DNA of 64,000 bases, from NCBI RefSeq assembly GCF_000253115.1, contig NC_014145.1, forward strand, positions 2,046,001 to 2,110,000, read 5' to 3'. How positions within the stretch are numbered: position 1 is the first letter of the stretch; each line of letters begins with the position of its first letter. The position numbers were made by a program, and so were the translations under genes. Shown here piece by piece: positions 27,430 through 35,064 of the stretch. The notes under the pieces are model-generated. The model made no database searches. It was not told the DNA's origin and worked only from the letters and a program-made list of their open reading frames with translations. Source of the DNA: Thiomonas arsenitoxydans. GTDB lineage: Bacteria; Pseudomonadota; Gammaproteobacteria; Burkholderiales; Burkholderiaceae_C.

Positions 27430-28887
27430 ATGATCTGGAACGCGTTATATGCCATCTGGATCGTCACCGCGCTGGCGATGGCGGGGAGCTGGGTGTCGCG
27501 TCGCAGTCGCGTGGCCGAAGCGCTCAACCTCGCCGCGGCCATCATCGACTTCGTGCTGGTCGTCGTGTTGCTCATCGCCACGCCCAGTCAGCCCATCACC
27601 GCGCTGAACCATTACCTGCTGCTCGACACCTTCGGCGTGTGGGTGATGTTCTGCCTGGCCATGGTGTATCTGCTGGCCAGCGTGTACGCCATCGGCTATA
27701 TGCGCTGGATGCACGGCGAGCAGGCGCGGCTGCACCGCTTCTATTCGTTGTTTGCGGCGTTCGCGCTGACCATGTTCTTCGCCCCGGCGCAGAACAATCC
27801 GGGCCTGTACTGGATCGCCATCGACCTCACCACCATCGTCAGCGCCTTTCTGGTGGGCTTTCAACGCGCGCCCGAAAGCATCGAGGCGGCGTGGAAGTAC
27901 ATCGTCATCGTCTCCGCCGGGCTGGGTTTGGCGCTGCTGGGCACGGTGCTGTTTTACTGGGCCGGCACCTTCATCCTCGGCCCGGTGTACGACATGACCT
28001 GGGCCAATCTCGCCGCCATCGCCCCCAAGGCCGAGCCCTTGCTGCTGATGCTTTCTTTCCTGCTGGTGCTGGTGGGTTTTGGCACCAAGGTGGGCCTGGC
28101 CCCCATGCACACCTGGCTGCCGGATGCGCACAGCGAAGGCCCGGCGCCTGTCTCGGCCATGCTCTCGGGCGCGCTGCTCAACTGCGCCATGCTGGGCATC
28201 GTGCGCTATCTGCACATTCTGCAAGGCACGTCCATTGAAACGATGGCGCGCACCACCTTGGTGGTTCTGGGCGCCTTCAGCCTGCTGGTGGCGGCGCTGT
28301 TCATCAGCCGCCAAACCATCGTCAAACGGCTGGCGGCGTATTCGAGTGTGGAGCATATGGGCGTGATCGCGCTGGGCTTCGGCTTCGGCGGGCCGCTGGG
28401 CGTGATCGGCGCGCTCTATCACATGCTCAACCACTCGCTGACCAAATCGCTGGTGTTTTTCGGCGCTGGCAACATGATGCACGCTTATGAGAGCAAGGAG
28501 ATCGCCAAGATTCGCCGCGTGCTGCGCTTTTTTCCGCGCAGCGGCGCGATCTGGCTGGCCGGGGCGGTGGCCATCACGGGCGCGCCGCCGTTCGGGCTAT
28601 TTCTGTCGGAACTCACCATCCTGCGCGGCGGCATGCAGAGCGCCAACCCCTGGGCGGTGTGGTGGATGGCGGTGCTGCTCATTGTCATTTTCATCAGCTT
28701 TCTCAACCACTTCCGCGCCATGTTCTTCGGCCCGCGCCCCGACCATGAGCCGCATCTGGAATTGAAATTCGTGCATGTGGCGCCGATGGCGGTGGCGCTG
28801 GCCGCCATCCTGCTGCTCGGCCTGTGGTGGCTGCCGCCGATCTGGAATCATCTGGCGAGCATCGCCACGCAACTCGGAGGGGTGTGA
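27430..28887 (+). CDS. HyfF-like antiporter subunit (NuoL/M/N family)
   Basis: A 485-residue proton-antiporter-type protein (Proton_antipo_M) with about 13-14 membrane spans. Conserved features: VGFGTKVGLAPMHTWLPDAHSEGPAPVSAMLSG, with the family Lys and His, and YSSVEHMGVIALGFGFGG and LYHMLNHSLTKSLVFF downstream. It starts 4 bases after the HyfE-like gene and ends one base before the large subunit gene. Confidence 0.9.
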   Translation: MIWNALYAIWIVTALAMAGSWVSRRSRVAEALNLAAAIIDFVLVVVLLIATPSQPITALNHYLLLDTFGVWVMFCLAMVYLLASVYAIGYMRWMHGEQARLHRFYSLFAAFALTMFFAPAQNNPGLYWIAIDLTTIVSAFLVGFQRAPESIEAAWKYIVIVSAGLGLALLGTVLFYWAGTFILGPVYDMTWANLAAIAPKAEPLLLMLSFLLVLVGFGTKVGLAPMHTWLPDAHSEGPAPVSAMLSGALLNCAMLGIVRYLHILQGTSIETMARTTLVVLGAFSLLVAALFISRQTIVKRLAAYSSVEHMGVIALGFGFGGPLGVIGALYHMLNHSLTKSLVFFGAGNMMHAYESKEIAKIRRVLRFFPRSGAIWLAGAVAITGAPPFGLFLSELTILRGGMQSANPWAVWWMAVLLIVIFISFLNHFRAMFFGPRPDHEPHLELKFVHVAPMAVALAAILLLGLWWLPPIWNHLASIATQLGGV

Positions 28888-28888
28888 C

Positions 28889-30487
28889 ATGCGTTTTTGC
28901 GACACCACCCGCCTGAGCCCCGCCGAATTGCTGACGGCGGCCGACAGCCTGCTCACCGAACTGGGCGACACGCCCAGCGCCCACGGCCGCATGCAGATGG
29001 CCTACGCCTGTATTTGCGCCGAGGGAGGCATGGAGGTCATTTACGTCAGTAGCGCCCCCACGGCGCCGCAAGCGGTGCCTGCCCCCCAAGGGGGCGAGCA
29101 AACCTTGGGGCGGCCCGACGGTTTGCTCAACCAGGGCACGAACCAACCCTACAAGGTCTGGCGCGTGCGGCCGAAAGACCGCACCCTGCCCTCGCTGGCC
29201 AACAAGCTGCCGCTGCTGGGCTGGTACGAGCGCGAGATGATGGACTTATACGGCCTGCGCTTCGAAGGTCATCCCGAGCCGAACCCACTGGTTTTGCACG
29301 AGGGCGAGCCGCGCGATCCGGCGCCCTTGGCATCTGGCTTCGACCCCGCAGCCCCTGCAAGAGACTATTCGCCGCTGCCGCCCATCGTGCCGCAGGTGCA
29401 GGGGCCGGACATCCAGCGTCTGCCTTTCGGCCCGGTGCGGGCCGACATCGTCGAGTCGGCGCAGTTTTTGTTTTTCTACATCGGCGAAGGCATCCTGCAC
29501 TATCACCCGCGGCTGTTCTACAAGCACCGGGCGATGGAAGGGCGCTTTGAAGGCGCCACGCTGGCGACGGGCGCGGTGCTGGCCGAGCGCGTGAGCGGTA
29601 TCGACTCGGTGGCGCATGCGCTGGCATTTGCCCAGGCTGTGGAGGGCGCCATGGGCTGGCGCCCACCGCCGCGCGCCCGCTATCTGCGCGTCGTCCTGGC
29701 CGAGCTGGAGCGTCTGTACAACCATCTGCATTACCTCGGCCATCTGTCCAAGACCACCACGCTCAAGGTCGGTGAGACCGAAGGCCATCTGCTGGAAGAG
29801 AGGGTGAAGCAGATCAACGGCAGACTCACCGGCAGCCGCTTTCTGCGCGGGCTCATCACCCCCGGCGGCCTGCGCCGCGACCTCGACATCTCGGGTCTGG
29901 ACAAGGCGCTCGACAGCGTCAATGACGAGATCGACCGCTATCTGCAGCGCCTGGAAAACACCCGCAGCCACCTCGACCGGCTGATGACCACGGGCCGCTT
30001 GGAGCGCCAGGTGGCCTTCGACCAGGGCGCCTGCGGCCCGATCGAGCGCGCCAGCAACCTGGACCGCGATCTGCGCCGCGATCATCCCTACGCCAACTAC
30101 GAGAAGGTGCGCTTCTCGGTGCCCGTGCAGCAAGGCGGCGACGCCCACGCGCGCTCACTGGTGCGCATGGAAGAAATCCGCGAATCGCTGGCCATCATTC
30201 GTCAGACCATCGGCCGCACCAAGCCGGGCGAGGTGCTGCGCTTCGACGTGATGGAAGACGCCGATCCGCAGGGCGAAGGGCTGGGCTGGGTGGAGGCCAC
30301 GCGCGGCGGTCTGCTTTACGCCGTGCACTTGAGCGAAGACCGCACCCGCCTGCAGCGCGTGAAAATCAAAGAGCCGTCGTTCTCGAACTGGCGGGTGTTT
30401 CCGTTCACTGTGGAGGACAGCAACATGATGGATTACGCCATCAACGAAGCCAGCTTCGGCCTGTCCATCGCGGGCGCTGACCGCTGA
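28889..30487 (+). CDS. Ehr-type large subunit: NuoC-NuoD/HyfG-like fusion without NiFe cysteines
   Basis: A 532-residue fusion starting at ATG 28889 (GGAGGGG upstream). The NuoC-like part (about 1-165) includes WYEREMMDLYGLRFEGHPE; the NuoD/HycE-like part follows. The NiFe-binding motifs are altered. Where hydrogenases have RxCGxC, this has RVSGIDSVAH; where they end in DPCxxC, this ends SFGLSIAGADR. All four Cys ligands are missing, so hydrogenase activity is not expected. This matches energy-converting hydrogenase-related (Ehr) proteins. Residues about 53-80 are encoded by a palindromic repeat. Confidence 0.9.
   Translation: MRFCDTTRLSPAELLTAADSLLTELGDTPSAHGRMQMAYACICAEGGMEVIYVSSAPTAPQAVPAPQGGEQTLGRPDGLLNQGTNQPYKVWRVRPKDRTLPSLANKLPLLGWYEREMMDLYGLRFEGHPEPNPLVLHEGEPRDPAPLASGFDPAAPARDYSPLPPIVPQVQGPDIQRLPFGPVRADIVESAQFLFFYIGEGILHYHPRLFYKHRAMEGRFEGATLATGAVLAERVSGIDSVAHALAFAQAVEGAMGWRPPPRARYLRVVLAELERLYNHLHYLGHLSKTTTLKVGETEGHLLEERVKQINGRLTGSRFLRGLITPGGLRRDLDISGLDKALDSVNDEIDRYLQRLENTRSHLDRLMTTGRLERQVAFDQGACGPIERASNLDRDLRRDHPYANYEKVRFSVPVQQGGDAHARSLVRMEEIRESLAIIRQTIGRTKPGEVLRFDVMEDADPQGEGLGWVEATRGGLLYAVHLSEDRTRLQRVKIKEPSFSNWRVFPFTVEDSNMMDYAINEASFGLSIAGADR
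29047..29129 (+). repeat. Palindromic dispersed repeat, copy D, inside the Ehr large-subunit gene
   Basis: Starts with the same GCGCCCCCA as copies A and B. Arms GAGCAAACC (29096-29104) and GGTTTGCTC (29120-29128) are perfectly complementary around TTGGGGCGGCCCGAC. It is read in frame as a Pro/Ala/Gln/Gly-rich segment between the strand MEVIYVSS and NQPYKVWRVRP of the NuoC-like domain. Confidence 0.85.
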
Positions 30488-30502
30488 AAGAGGAGAGCCG
30501 CC

Positions 30503-31324
30503 ATGCCTGTATGGACTTGGTTTAGCCTTCAAAAAGGCCGCGCCACCACCCCCTGGCCCGAGCGCCCCGGCCCGGACGGGCAGGAGGGCGTGCTCGGCCT
30601 GCCGCGCTTCGATGCCGCGCGCTGTTCCAGCGAGCAAAGCGGCTGCAGCGATTGCGTCGCGGTCTGCCCTGCCTCGGCCATCAAGCGCAGCGAAGCGGGC
30701 GCGGTTCAGCTCGATTACGCCCGCTGCGTCGGTTGCCAGCTCTGCACCGAGGTCTGCCCGGAAAGCGCGTTCAGCGTCAGCCATGACTGGGCGTTTGGCG
30801 TGCGCGACAAGTCCGATCTGCTCAACCCCGCCCAAGCCGCCCCCACGAACCCCGACGCCGCGAAAGAAGCCGAACTCGCGCAAGCGATGAAAGGTTTCGG
30901 CAAAAGTCTGCACATCCGCCATGTGGACACCGGTTCGTGCAACGGTTGCGAAAGCGAGCTGCAGGCCCTGCTCAACCCCTTCTACAACCTGCACCGGCTG
31001 GGCGTTTTTTTCACACCCTCGCCGCGGTTTGCCGACCTGTTGCTGGTCACCGGCCCGGTGACTGCCGCCATGCGCGAGCCGCTGCTGCGTACCTATGAGG
31101 CCATGCCCCAGCCGCGCTGGGTCATGGCCGCCGGCACTTGCGCCACCGGGGGCGGCACCAATGGCGGCGGTTATGCCTGCCACGAGGGGCTGGACGGCAT
31201 TCTGCCAGTGGACGTGTGGCTGCCCGGCTGCCCACCCAACCCGGCGGCGCTGATCGAAGCGCTGCTTTTGCTGCTGCGGCGCAGCCCGCAGCGGGTGCAC
31301 GGAGGCGTTTATGAATCTGCCTGA
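30503..31324 (+). CDS. Ferredoxin-small subunit fusion (HyfH-like + HyfI/NuoB-like)
   Basis: A 273-residue fusion. The N-terminal ferredoxin part (about 30-100) has two 4Fe-4S sets: a C-x6-C-x2-C-x3-CP set (CSDCVAVCP) and CVGCQLCTEVCP. The C-terminal part is HyfI/NuoB-like, with CNGCE, GTCATGG and LPGCPPNP supplying the four Cys of the proximal 4Fe-4S cluster. The electron wire thus looks intact although the NiFe site is absent. The end overlaps the next gene by 14 bases. Confidence 0.9.
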   Translation: MPVWTWFSLQKGRATTPWPERPGPDGQEGVLGLPRFDAARCSSEQSGCSDCVAVCPASAIKRSEAGAVQLDYARCVGCQLCTEVCPESAFSVSHDWAFGVRDKSDLLNPAQAAPTNPDAAKEAELAQAMKGFGKSLHIRHVDTGSCNGCESELQALLNPFYNLHRLGVFFTPSPRFADLLLVTGPVTAAMREPLLRTYEAMPQPRWVMAAGTCATGGGTNGGGYACHEGLDGILPVDVWLPGCPPNPAALIEALLLLLRRSPQRVHGGVYESA

Positions 31325-33314
31325 TTCCGTCTCGTTGACCGCTTTCGGCTTGGCCGCGTTGGCCTGGTTGCTGGCGCTGCTGGCCGATCTGCTCATCGGC
31401 ACCGCCCTGCCCCGTCTGCTGCTGGCGGCAGGCTGCGTGCTGGCGGCGCTGGGCGCGCTGTGGGGTCTGCCCGAAGGCGGCGCCAGCCAGACCTTGCTGC
31501 TGCTGGGCAACTCGCCAGTGGTGTTTCAACCCGATGCCTCCGCACTGTGGCTGATGCTGCCCGCGCTGCTGCCCGCCTTTTTTGCCAGCCTGCTTGGCGG
31601 CACGGGGCACGCCCGCGGCTGGGCCGCTGGCGCGGCACTGTCGCTGCTCGGTGCGCTCGGGTTGTATGGCTTGCAGGACGGCGCGAGCTTTCTCATCGCT
31701 TGGGAAGTGATGGGCTTCGGCGGCGCGCTCATGCTGCTGGCCGACCATCGCAGCGTGCAGGCCGGGCGCGACAATCTGTTCATGCTCGCGCTGCTCGAAG
31801 TCGGCGGCGTGGCGCTGCTGCTGGCCGTGCTCATGCTGGGCCAAAGCCTGGCCTTCGGCACCTACGCGCTGCAATGGACGCAGTGGGGCGTGGCTTCGGC
31901 CTTCTTCCTCGGCCTGCTGTGGCTGGCGGGCTTCGGCGCCAAGCTCGGGCTGCTGCCGTTTTACGAGTGGTACCCAGGCGCCTACGGCAGCGGCAGTGGC
32001 TCCAGCGGCGCGCTGATGTCCGGGGTGGTGATGAATGCGGCCTACTTCGCCCTTGGCCGTGCGCTGCTGCAGTGGATGGGCCATCCGCCCTGGCTGGCCG
32101 CGTTCGGCGTGGTGGTGCTGGCTGCGGGCACGTTCACCGCCATTCTGGCGATTCTCTATGCCTTCCAGCAGAGCGACTGGCGGCGCTTGCTCGCCTTCTC
32201 CTCCGCCGAAAACGCCGGGGTCGCCGTCACCGCGCTGGGGGCGGCGCTCATTTTCCGCGCGGGGGGGCAAGACGCCCTCTCGGCCCTTGCCTGGACAGTG
32301 GGCATGCTGCACCTCATGGGCCACAGCCTGGCCAAGGGCACGCTGTTTCTCAGTGCCGATGCCGCCGCCGCGCTGCAGGGCAACCATCACCTGCGGCAAA
32401 GCGCCATCCTGCGCCATGCGCCGCTCACCCTCGGGCTGGGCGCAGTGTTCGGCGCCATGAGTCTGGCCGCCATGCCGCCCACCGCGGGCTTCGTCAGCGA
32501 GTGGTATCTGTTCCAGAGCCTGTTCCACGACTTCACCCTCAAGACCGATGGTTCGCGCATCGCTCTGGCGCTGGCTGGCGCCGGCATGGCGCTGACTGCG
32601 GCCATTGCGCTGGCAACCATGGTCAAGCTGTTCGGCGTCGGCCTGCTCGGGCAGAACGAGGAACACGCCGCGCAGCACCGCAAACACCAGACTGCGCTCA
32701 CGCCGCTGCAACGCGGGGCCGTGCTCGTCACCGGGCTGGCCGTGCCCGCGTTCGCGGTGAGTCTGGTGTTCTGGCTGCCGCAGATGGCCGCCTCGGCCTG
32801 GCCCGCCGCGCAAGCCCCGCAGAAGATGACGCATGACTGGCTGCTGGTGCCGCTGTCGGCCGGGTTCGCATTCATCTCACCGGCCATGCTGGTGATCGTC
32901 GTGCCCTTGCTCGCCCTCATTCCTTTGGCCCTGGTATGGGGTCGGCGCCGCTATGCCGTACGCCGTGCGCCGCTGTGGTGCGGCGGCGAGGACTACGCCG
33001 CGCACGCCGGGGCGACCACAGCGCTGTCGTTCTCCAACGCGCTGCGGGTGTTCTACAACTTCATCTACCGGCCGCAAAACGCGGTGGCGCGGCAGTTCGA
33101 GGGCAAGGCCTATTTCCTGAAAGAATTGCAGTTCGATTATTCGCAGGCGCCGCTGTTCGGCCCGCTGCTGTTCAACCCTGCGGTTCATGCGGTGCAATGG
33201 CTGGCGCGCAAATTGCGATTCCTGCAGAACGGGCTGATGAACGCCTATCTGGCTTATATCGGCGTGTTGTTGCTGGTGATTTTTGGCTTGGTGCTGGTGT
33301 GGAGTCCAGGCTGA
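31311..33314 (+). CDS. HyfB-like antiporter subunit (NuoL/N family)
   Basis: A 667-residue membrane protein with about 15-17 hydrophobic spans. Family features: FLIAWEVMGFGGALMLL, FGAKLGLLPFYEWYPGAYG (conserved Lys in the first half-channel) and LLAFSSAENAGVAVTALG. The C-terminal extension holds a cytoplasmic CGGEDYAAHAGATTALSFS stretch seen in HyfB/HycC relatives. Second antiporter subunit of the operon; with HyfF-like it makes two potential pumping channels. Confidence 0.9.
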   Translation: MNLPDSVSLTAFGLAALAWLLALLADLLIGTALPRLLLAAGCVLAALGALWGLPEGGASQTLLLLGNSPVVFQPDASALWLMLPALLPAFFASLLGGTGHARGWAAGAALSLLGALGLYGLQDGASFLIAWEVMGFGGALMLLADHRSVQAGRDNLFMLALLEVGGVALLLAVLMLGQSLAFGTYALQWTQWGVASAFFLGLLWLAGFGAKLGLLPFYEWYPGAYGSGSGSSGALMSGVVMNAAYFALGRALLQWMGHPPWLAAFGVVVLAAGTFTAILAILYAFQQSDWRRLLAFSSAENAGVAVTALGAALIFRAGGQDALSALAWTVGMLHLMGHSLAKGTLFLSADAAAALQGNHHLRQSAILRHAPLTLGLGAVFGAMSLAAMPPTAGFVSEWYLFQSLFHDFTLKTDGSRIALALAGAGMALTAAIALATMVKLFGVGLLGQNEEHAAQHRKHQTALTPLQRGAVLVTGLAVPAFAVSLVFWLPQMAASAWPAAQAPQKMTHDWLLVPLSAGFAFISPAMLVIVVPLLALIPLALVWGRRRYAVRRAPLWCGGEDYAAHAGATTALSFSNALRVFYNFIYRPQNAVARQFEGKAYFLKELQFDYSQAPLFGPLLFNPAVHAVQWLARKLRFLQNGLMNAYLAYIGVLLLVIFGLVLVWSPG

Positions 33315-33395
33315 GTCAGGCTTCTGCGGCGTTTCTTGGGCTGCGTCTCACGGCGTGGCAGTTCTTTCACTTCCAACCTTTTTTGGATGTTCCCT

Positions 33396-33779
33396 ATGAC
33401 TTACGTCTTCATCGCCCTCTTCGCCATCATCGGCGCGTTTGCGCGCTACGGCCAGAGCATCGTCGTTCAGGGCGTGCTGGGACGCTCGTTCCCTTTTGCC
33501 ACGCTGTCGATCAACGTACTAGGCTCATTCCTGATGGGCTTTCTGTTTTTCGAAACCCTGGAACGCATCAACCTCAGCCCTGAGCTGCGCACTGGCATTC
33601 TCACCGGCGGCCTGGGGGCCTACACCACCTTCTCGACCTTCTCCCTGGAATCGCTCAATCTGATTGAAAACGGCGAGATGGTGAAGGCCGGGTTGTACAT
33701 CGGCGCCTCGGTTGTGCTGTCTGTTGCAGCGGCCATGTTTGGCGCCTATCTGTCACGCAATATGGGAGTCTCAGCATGA
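33396..33779 (+). CDS. crcB: Fluoride ion channel CrcB/Fluc
   Basis: CrcB/Fluc dimers passively export fluoride across the inner membrane. ATG 33396 gives 127 residues with four TM spans. Family motifs: NVLGSFLMGFLF (Asn in the pore), GILTGGLGAYTTFSTFSLE (phenylalanine box and sodium-site TFSTF region). No riboswitch lies directly upstream; the 81-base gap follows the Ehr-type operon, so expression probably depends on riboswitch 1 far upstream. It overlaps the DUF190 gene by 4 bases. Confidence 0.96.
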   Translation: MTYVFIALFAIIGAFARYGQSIVVQGVLGRSFPFATLSINVLGSFLMGFLFFETLERINLSPELRTGILTGGLGAYTTFSTFSLESLNLIENGEMVKAGLYIGASVVLSVAAAMFGAYLSRNMGVSA

Positions 33780-34102
33780 GCGCCAAATCCGTCACCATGG
33801 TTCGCGTCTATATCAAAGAGGGCGACAAGGACACCGATCACCACGACCTGATGCGCTCGATCTTCAAGCTGCTGCACGAACAGCACAAAGTGCACGGCGT
33901 CACCGTGTTTCGCGGCGTGGCCGGGTTCGGCAGCAAGGGCGAAGTGCATGCCGACGACCTGCTGCGGCTGAACGTGCATCTGCCGCTGGTGCTGGAGTTC
34001 TATGACGAACCCGAGGTGGTCGAGTCGGTATTGCCGCGGATTCAGGAAATGGTGCCGCCGGGCCACATCGTCTATTGGTCGGCGCAGTGCGGCTGCAACT
34101 GA
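33776..34102 (+). CDS. DUF190 PII-like protein
   Basis: A 108-residue DUF190 protein (VTMVRVYIKEGDKDTDHHDLMRSIF, GVTVFRGVAGFGSKGEVHADDLLRL), a ferredoxin-fold PII-like family often next to or fused with CrcB. Start ATG 33776 overlaps the crcB stop (ATGA). Likely a soluble trimer modulating or accompanying the fluoride channel; ligand unknown. It is followed by a strong terminator. Confidence 0.92.
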   Translation: MSAKSVTMVRVYIKEGDKDTDHHDLMRSIFKLLHEQHKVHGVTVFRGVAGFGSKGEVHADDLLRLNVHLPLVLEFYDEPEVVESVLPRIQEMVPPGHIVYWSAQCGCN

Positions 34103-34112
34103 TTTCAGCCTT

Positions 34113-34143
34113 GCGGTCCGGCTCAGGGCCGGACCGCTTTTTT
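34113..34143 (+). terminator. Rho-independent terminator after crcB-DUF190
   Basis: Stem GCGGTCCGGC / GCCGGACCGC followed by six Ts, 11 bases after the DUF190 stop. It probably ends the riboswitch-1 transcription unit. Confidence 0.92.
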
Positions 34144-34191
34144 CCCGCTTTCTCTTTTTATGTCAGAGGCGCGGCCTAGGCCGCGAATGCC

Positions 34192-34584
34192 ATGAATCCT
34201 TCGAAACACGCCGCGGTCTGGATCGACCACAACGAGGCGCATGTGTTCTTCGTCGATCCAGAACATGTGCGCGAATCCATCGTGCACTCGCCGCACCCGC
34301 ATCAACATCTGCATCACAAGGCCAACACCATCGGCTCGGGCAAGGCGCAGGAAGATGAACATTTCTACCACTCCGTAGCAGAGTCTCTGCGCGACGCGCA
34401 TGAAATTCTGATTACCGGGCCGGGGCAGGCCAAGCTGTGGCTCATCAAACACCTGCACAGCCACGACCCGGAGGTGTTTGATCGGGTGATCGCGGTGGAA
34501 ACGGTCGACCATCCCTCGAACAATCAACTGGTGGCGCATGCGCGGCATTACTTCGACGTGAGCGACCGGCGCATCACCTTCTGA
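34192..34584 (+). CDS. Uncharacterised His-rich protein, eRF1-like translational machinery family
   Basis: A 130-residue soluble protein (HAAVWIDHNEAHVFFVDP, a His-rich HSPHPHQHLHHKANTIGSG, then EILITGPGQAKLWLIKHLHSH and ARHYFDVSDRRITF). The pattern resembles small betaproteobacterial proteins named translational machinery protein, related to the eRF1 central-domain fold (GPGxAK). I do not know a function. It lies between crcB-DUF190 and the zinc-ribbon gene. Confidence 0.6.
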   Translation: MNPSKHAAVWIDHNEAHVFFVDPEHVRESIVHSPHPHQHLHHKANTIGSGKAQEDEHFYHSVAESLRDAHEILITGPGQAKLWLIKHLHSHDPEVFDRVIAVETVDHPSNNQLVAHARHYFDVSDRRITF

Positions 34585-34599
34585 CCACTGGAGCACGTC

Positions 34600-35064
34600 A
34601 TGGGCGAGCGCAGCGCTTTTCAGTATTGCACCTGGTGCTTTGCCGAAATTCCGCTCGATGCCCAGGTCTGCCCCGACTGCGGCACCAACCTCGACGATTA
34701 CGCGCGGCACACGCCCTACCCCGACCGCCTGATCCACGCCCTGCACCATCCCCTGAGCGAAACGCGCATGGGCGCCATCATCGCGCTGGGCAAACAGGCC
34801 GATCCGCACACCATCGGGGCGCTGGCCGACTGTGCGCTGGAGCATGACGGTGATGTGATCGAGGGGCTAGAAATCCTGCATAGCCTGGCCGAGATGCCCA
34901 CGGCCGACCCGCGGCTCAAAGCCGCGTTGCAGCGGCTGGCTGAGCAGCATCCGGCGCACGCCGTGCGTACCCGCGCCCAGTACCTGCTTCAAACCCATCG
35001 CCAAGCGGACAAGGCCGATTTACAGAACGATCAGGATTCATCCGGCCCGAAGACTTCGGCGTAA
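34600..35064 (+). CDS. Zinc-ribbon protein with HEAT-like repeats
   Basis: A 154-residue protein. An N-terminal zinc ribbon (CTWCFAE, then CPDCG) is followed by alpha-helical HEAT-like repeats (LSETRMGAIIALGKQADPHTIGALAD and the next units) and a disordered polar tail. Probably a scaffold or partner-binding protein; no function known. Starts 15 bases after the previous gene. Its 3' end overlaps the convergent MutS-like gene by 34 bases. Confidence 0.7.
   Translation: MGERSAFQYCTWCFAEIPLDAQVCPDCGTNLDDYARHTPYPDRLIHALHHPLSETRMGAIIALGKQADPHTIGALADCALEHDGDVIEGLEILHSLAEMPTADPRLKAALQRLAEQHPAHAVRTRAQYLLQTHRQADKADLQNDQDSSGPKTSA

Noticed and set aside
31122..32834. A 570-codon minus-strand frame opposite the HyfB-like gene
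   Set aside because: Gln/His/Arg-rich antisense shadow of a membrane protein gene with no domain signature.
25790..33314. Calling the operon hydrogenase-4 or formate hydrogenlyase
   Set aside because: The large subunit lacks all four NiFe Cys ligands, and no formate dehydrogenase, hyp maturation or large-subunit protease gene is nearby.
33315..33395. A third fluoride riboswitch directly ahead of crcB
   Set aside because: Neither the GGCGATGG-type 5' element nor the TGATGACTCC-type 3' element is present; crcB probably depends on riboswitch 1 through the long operon.
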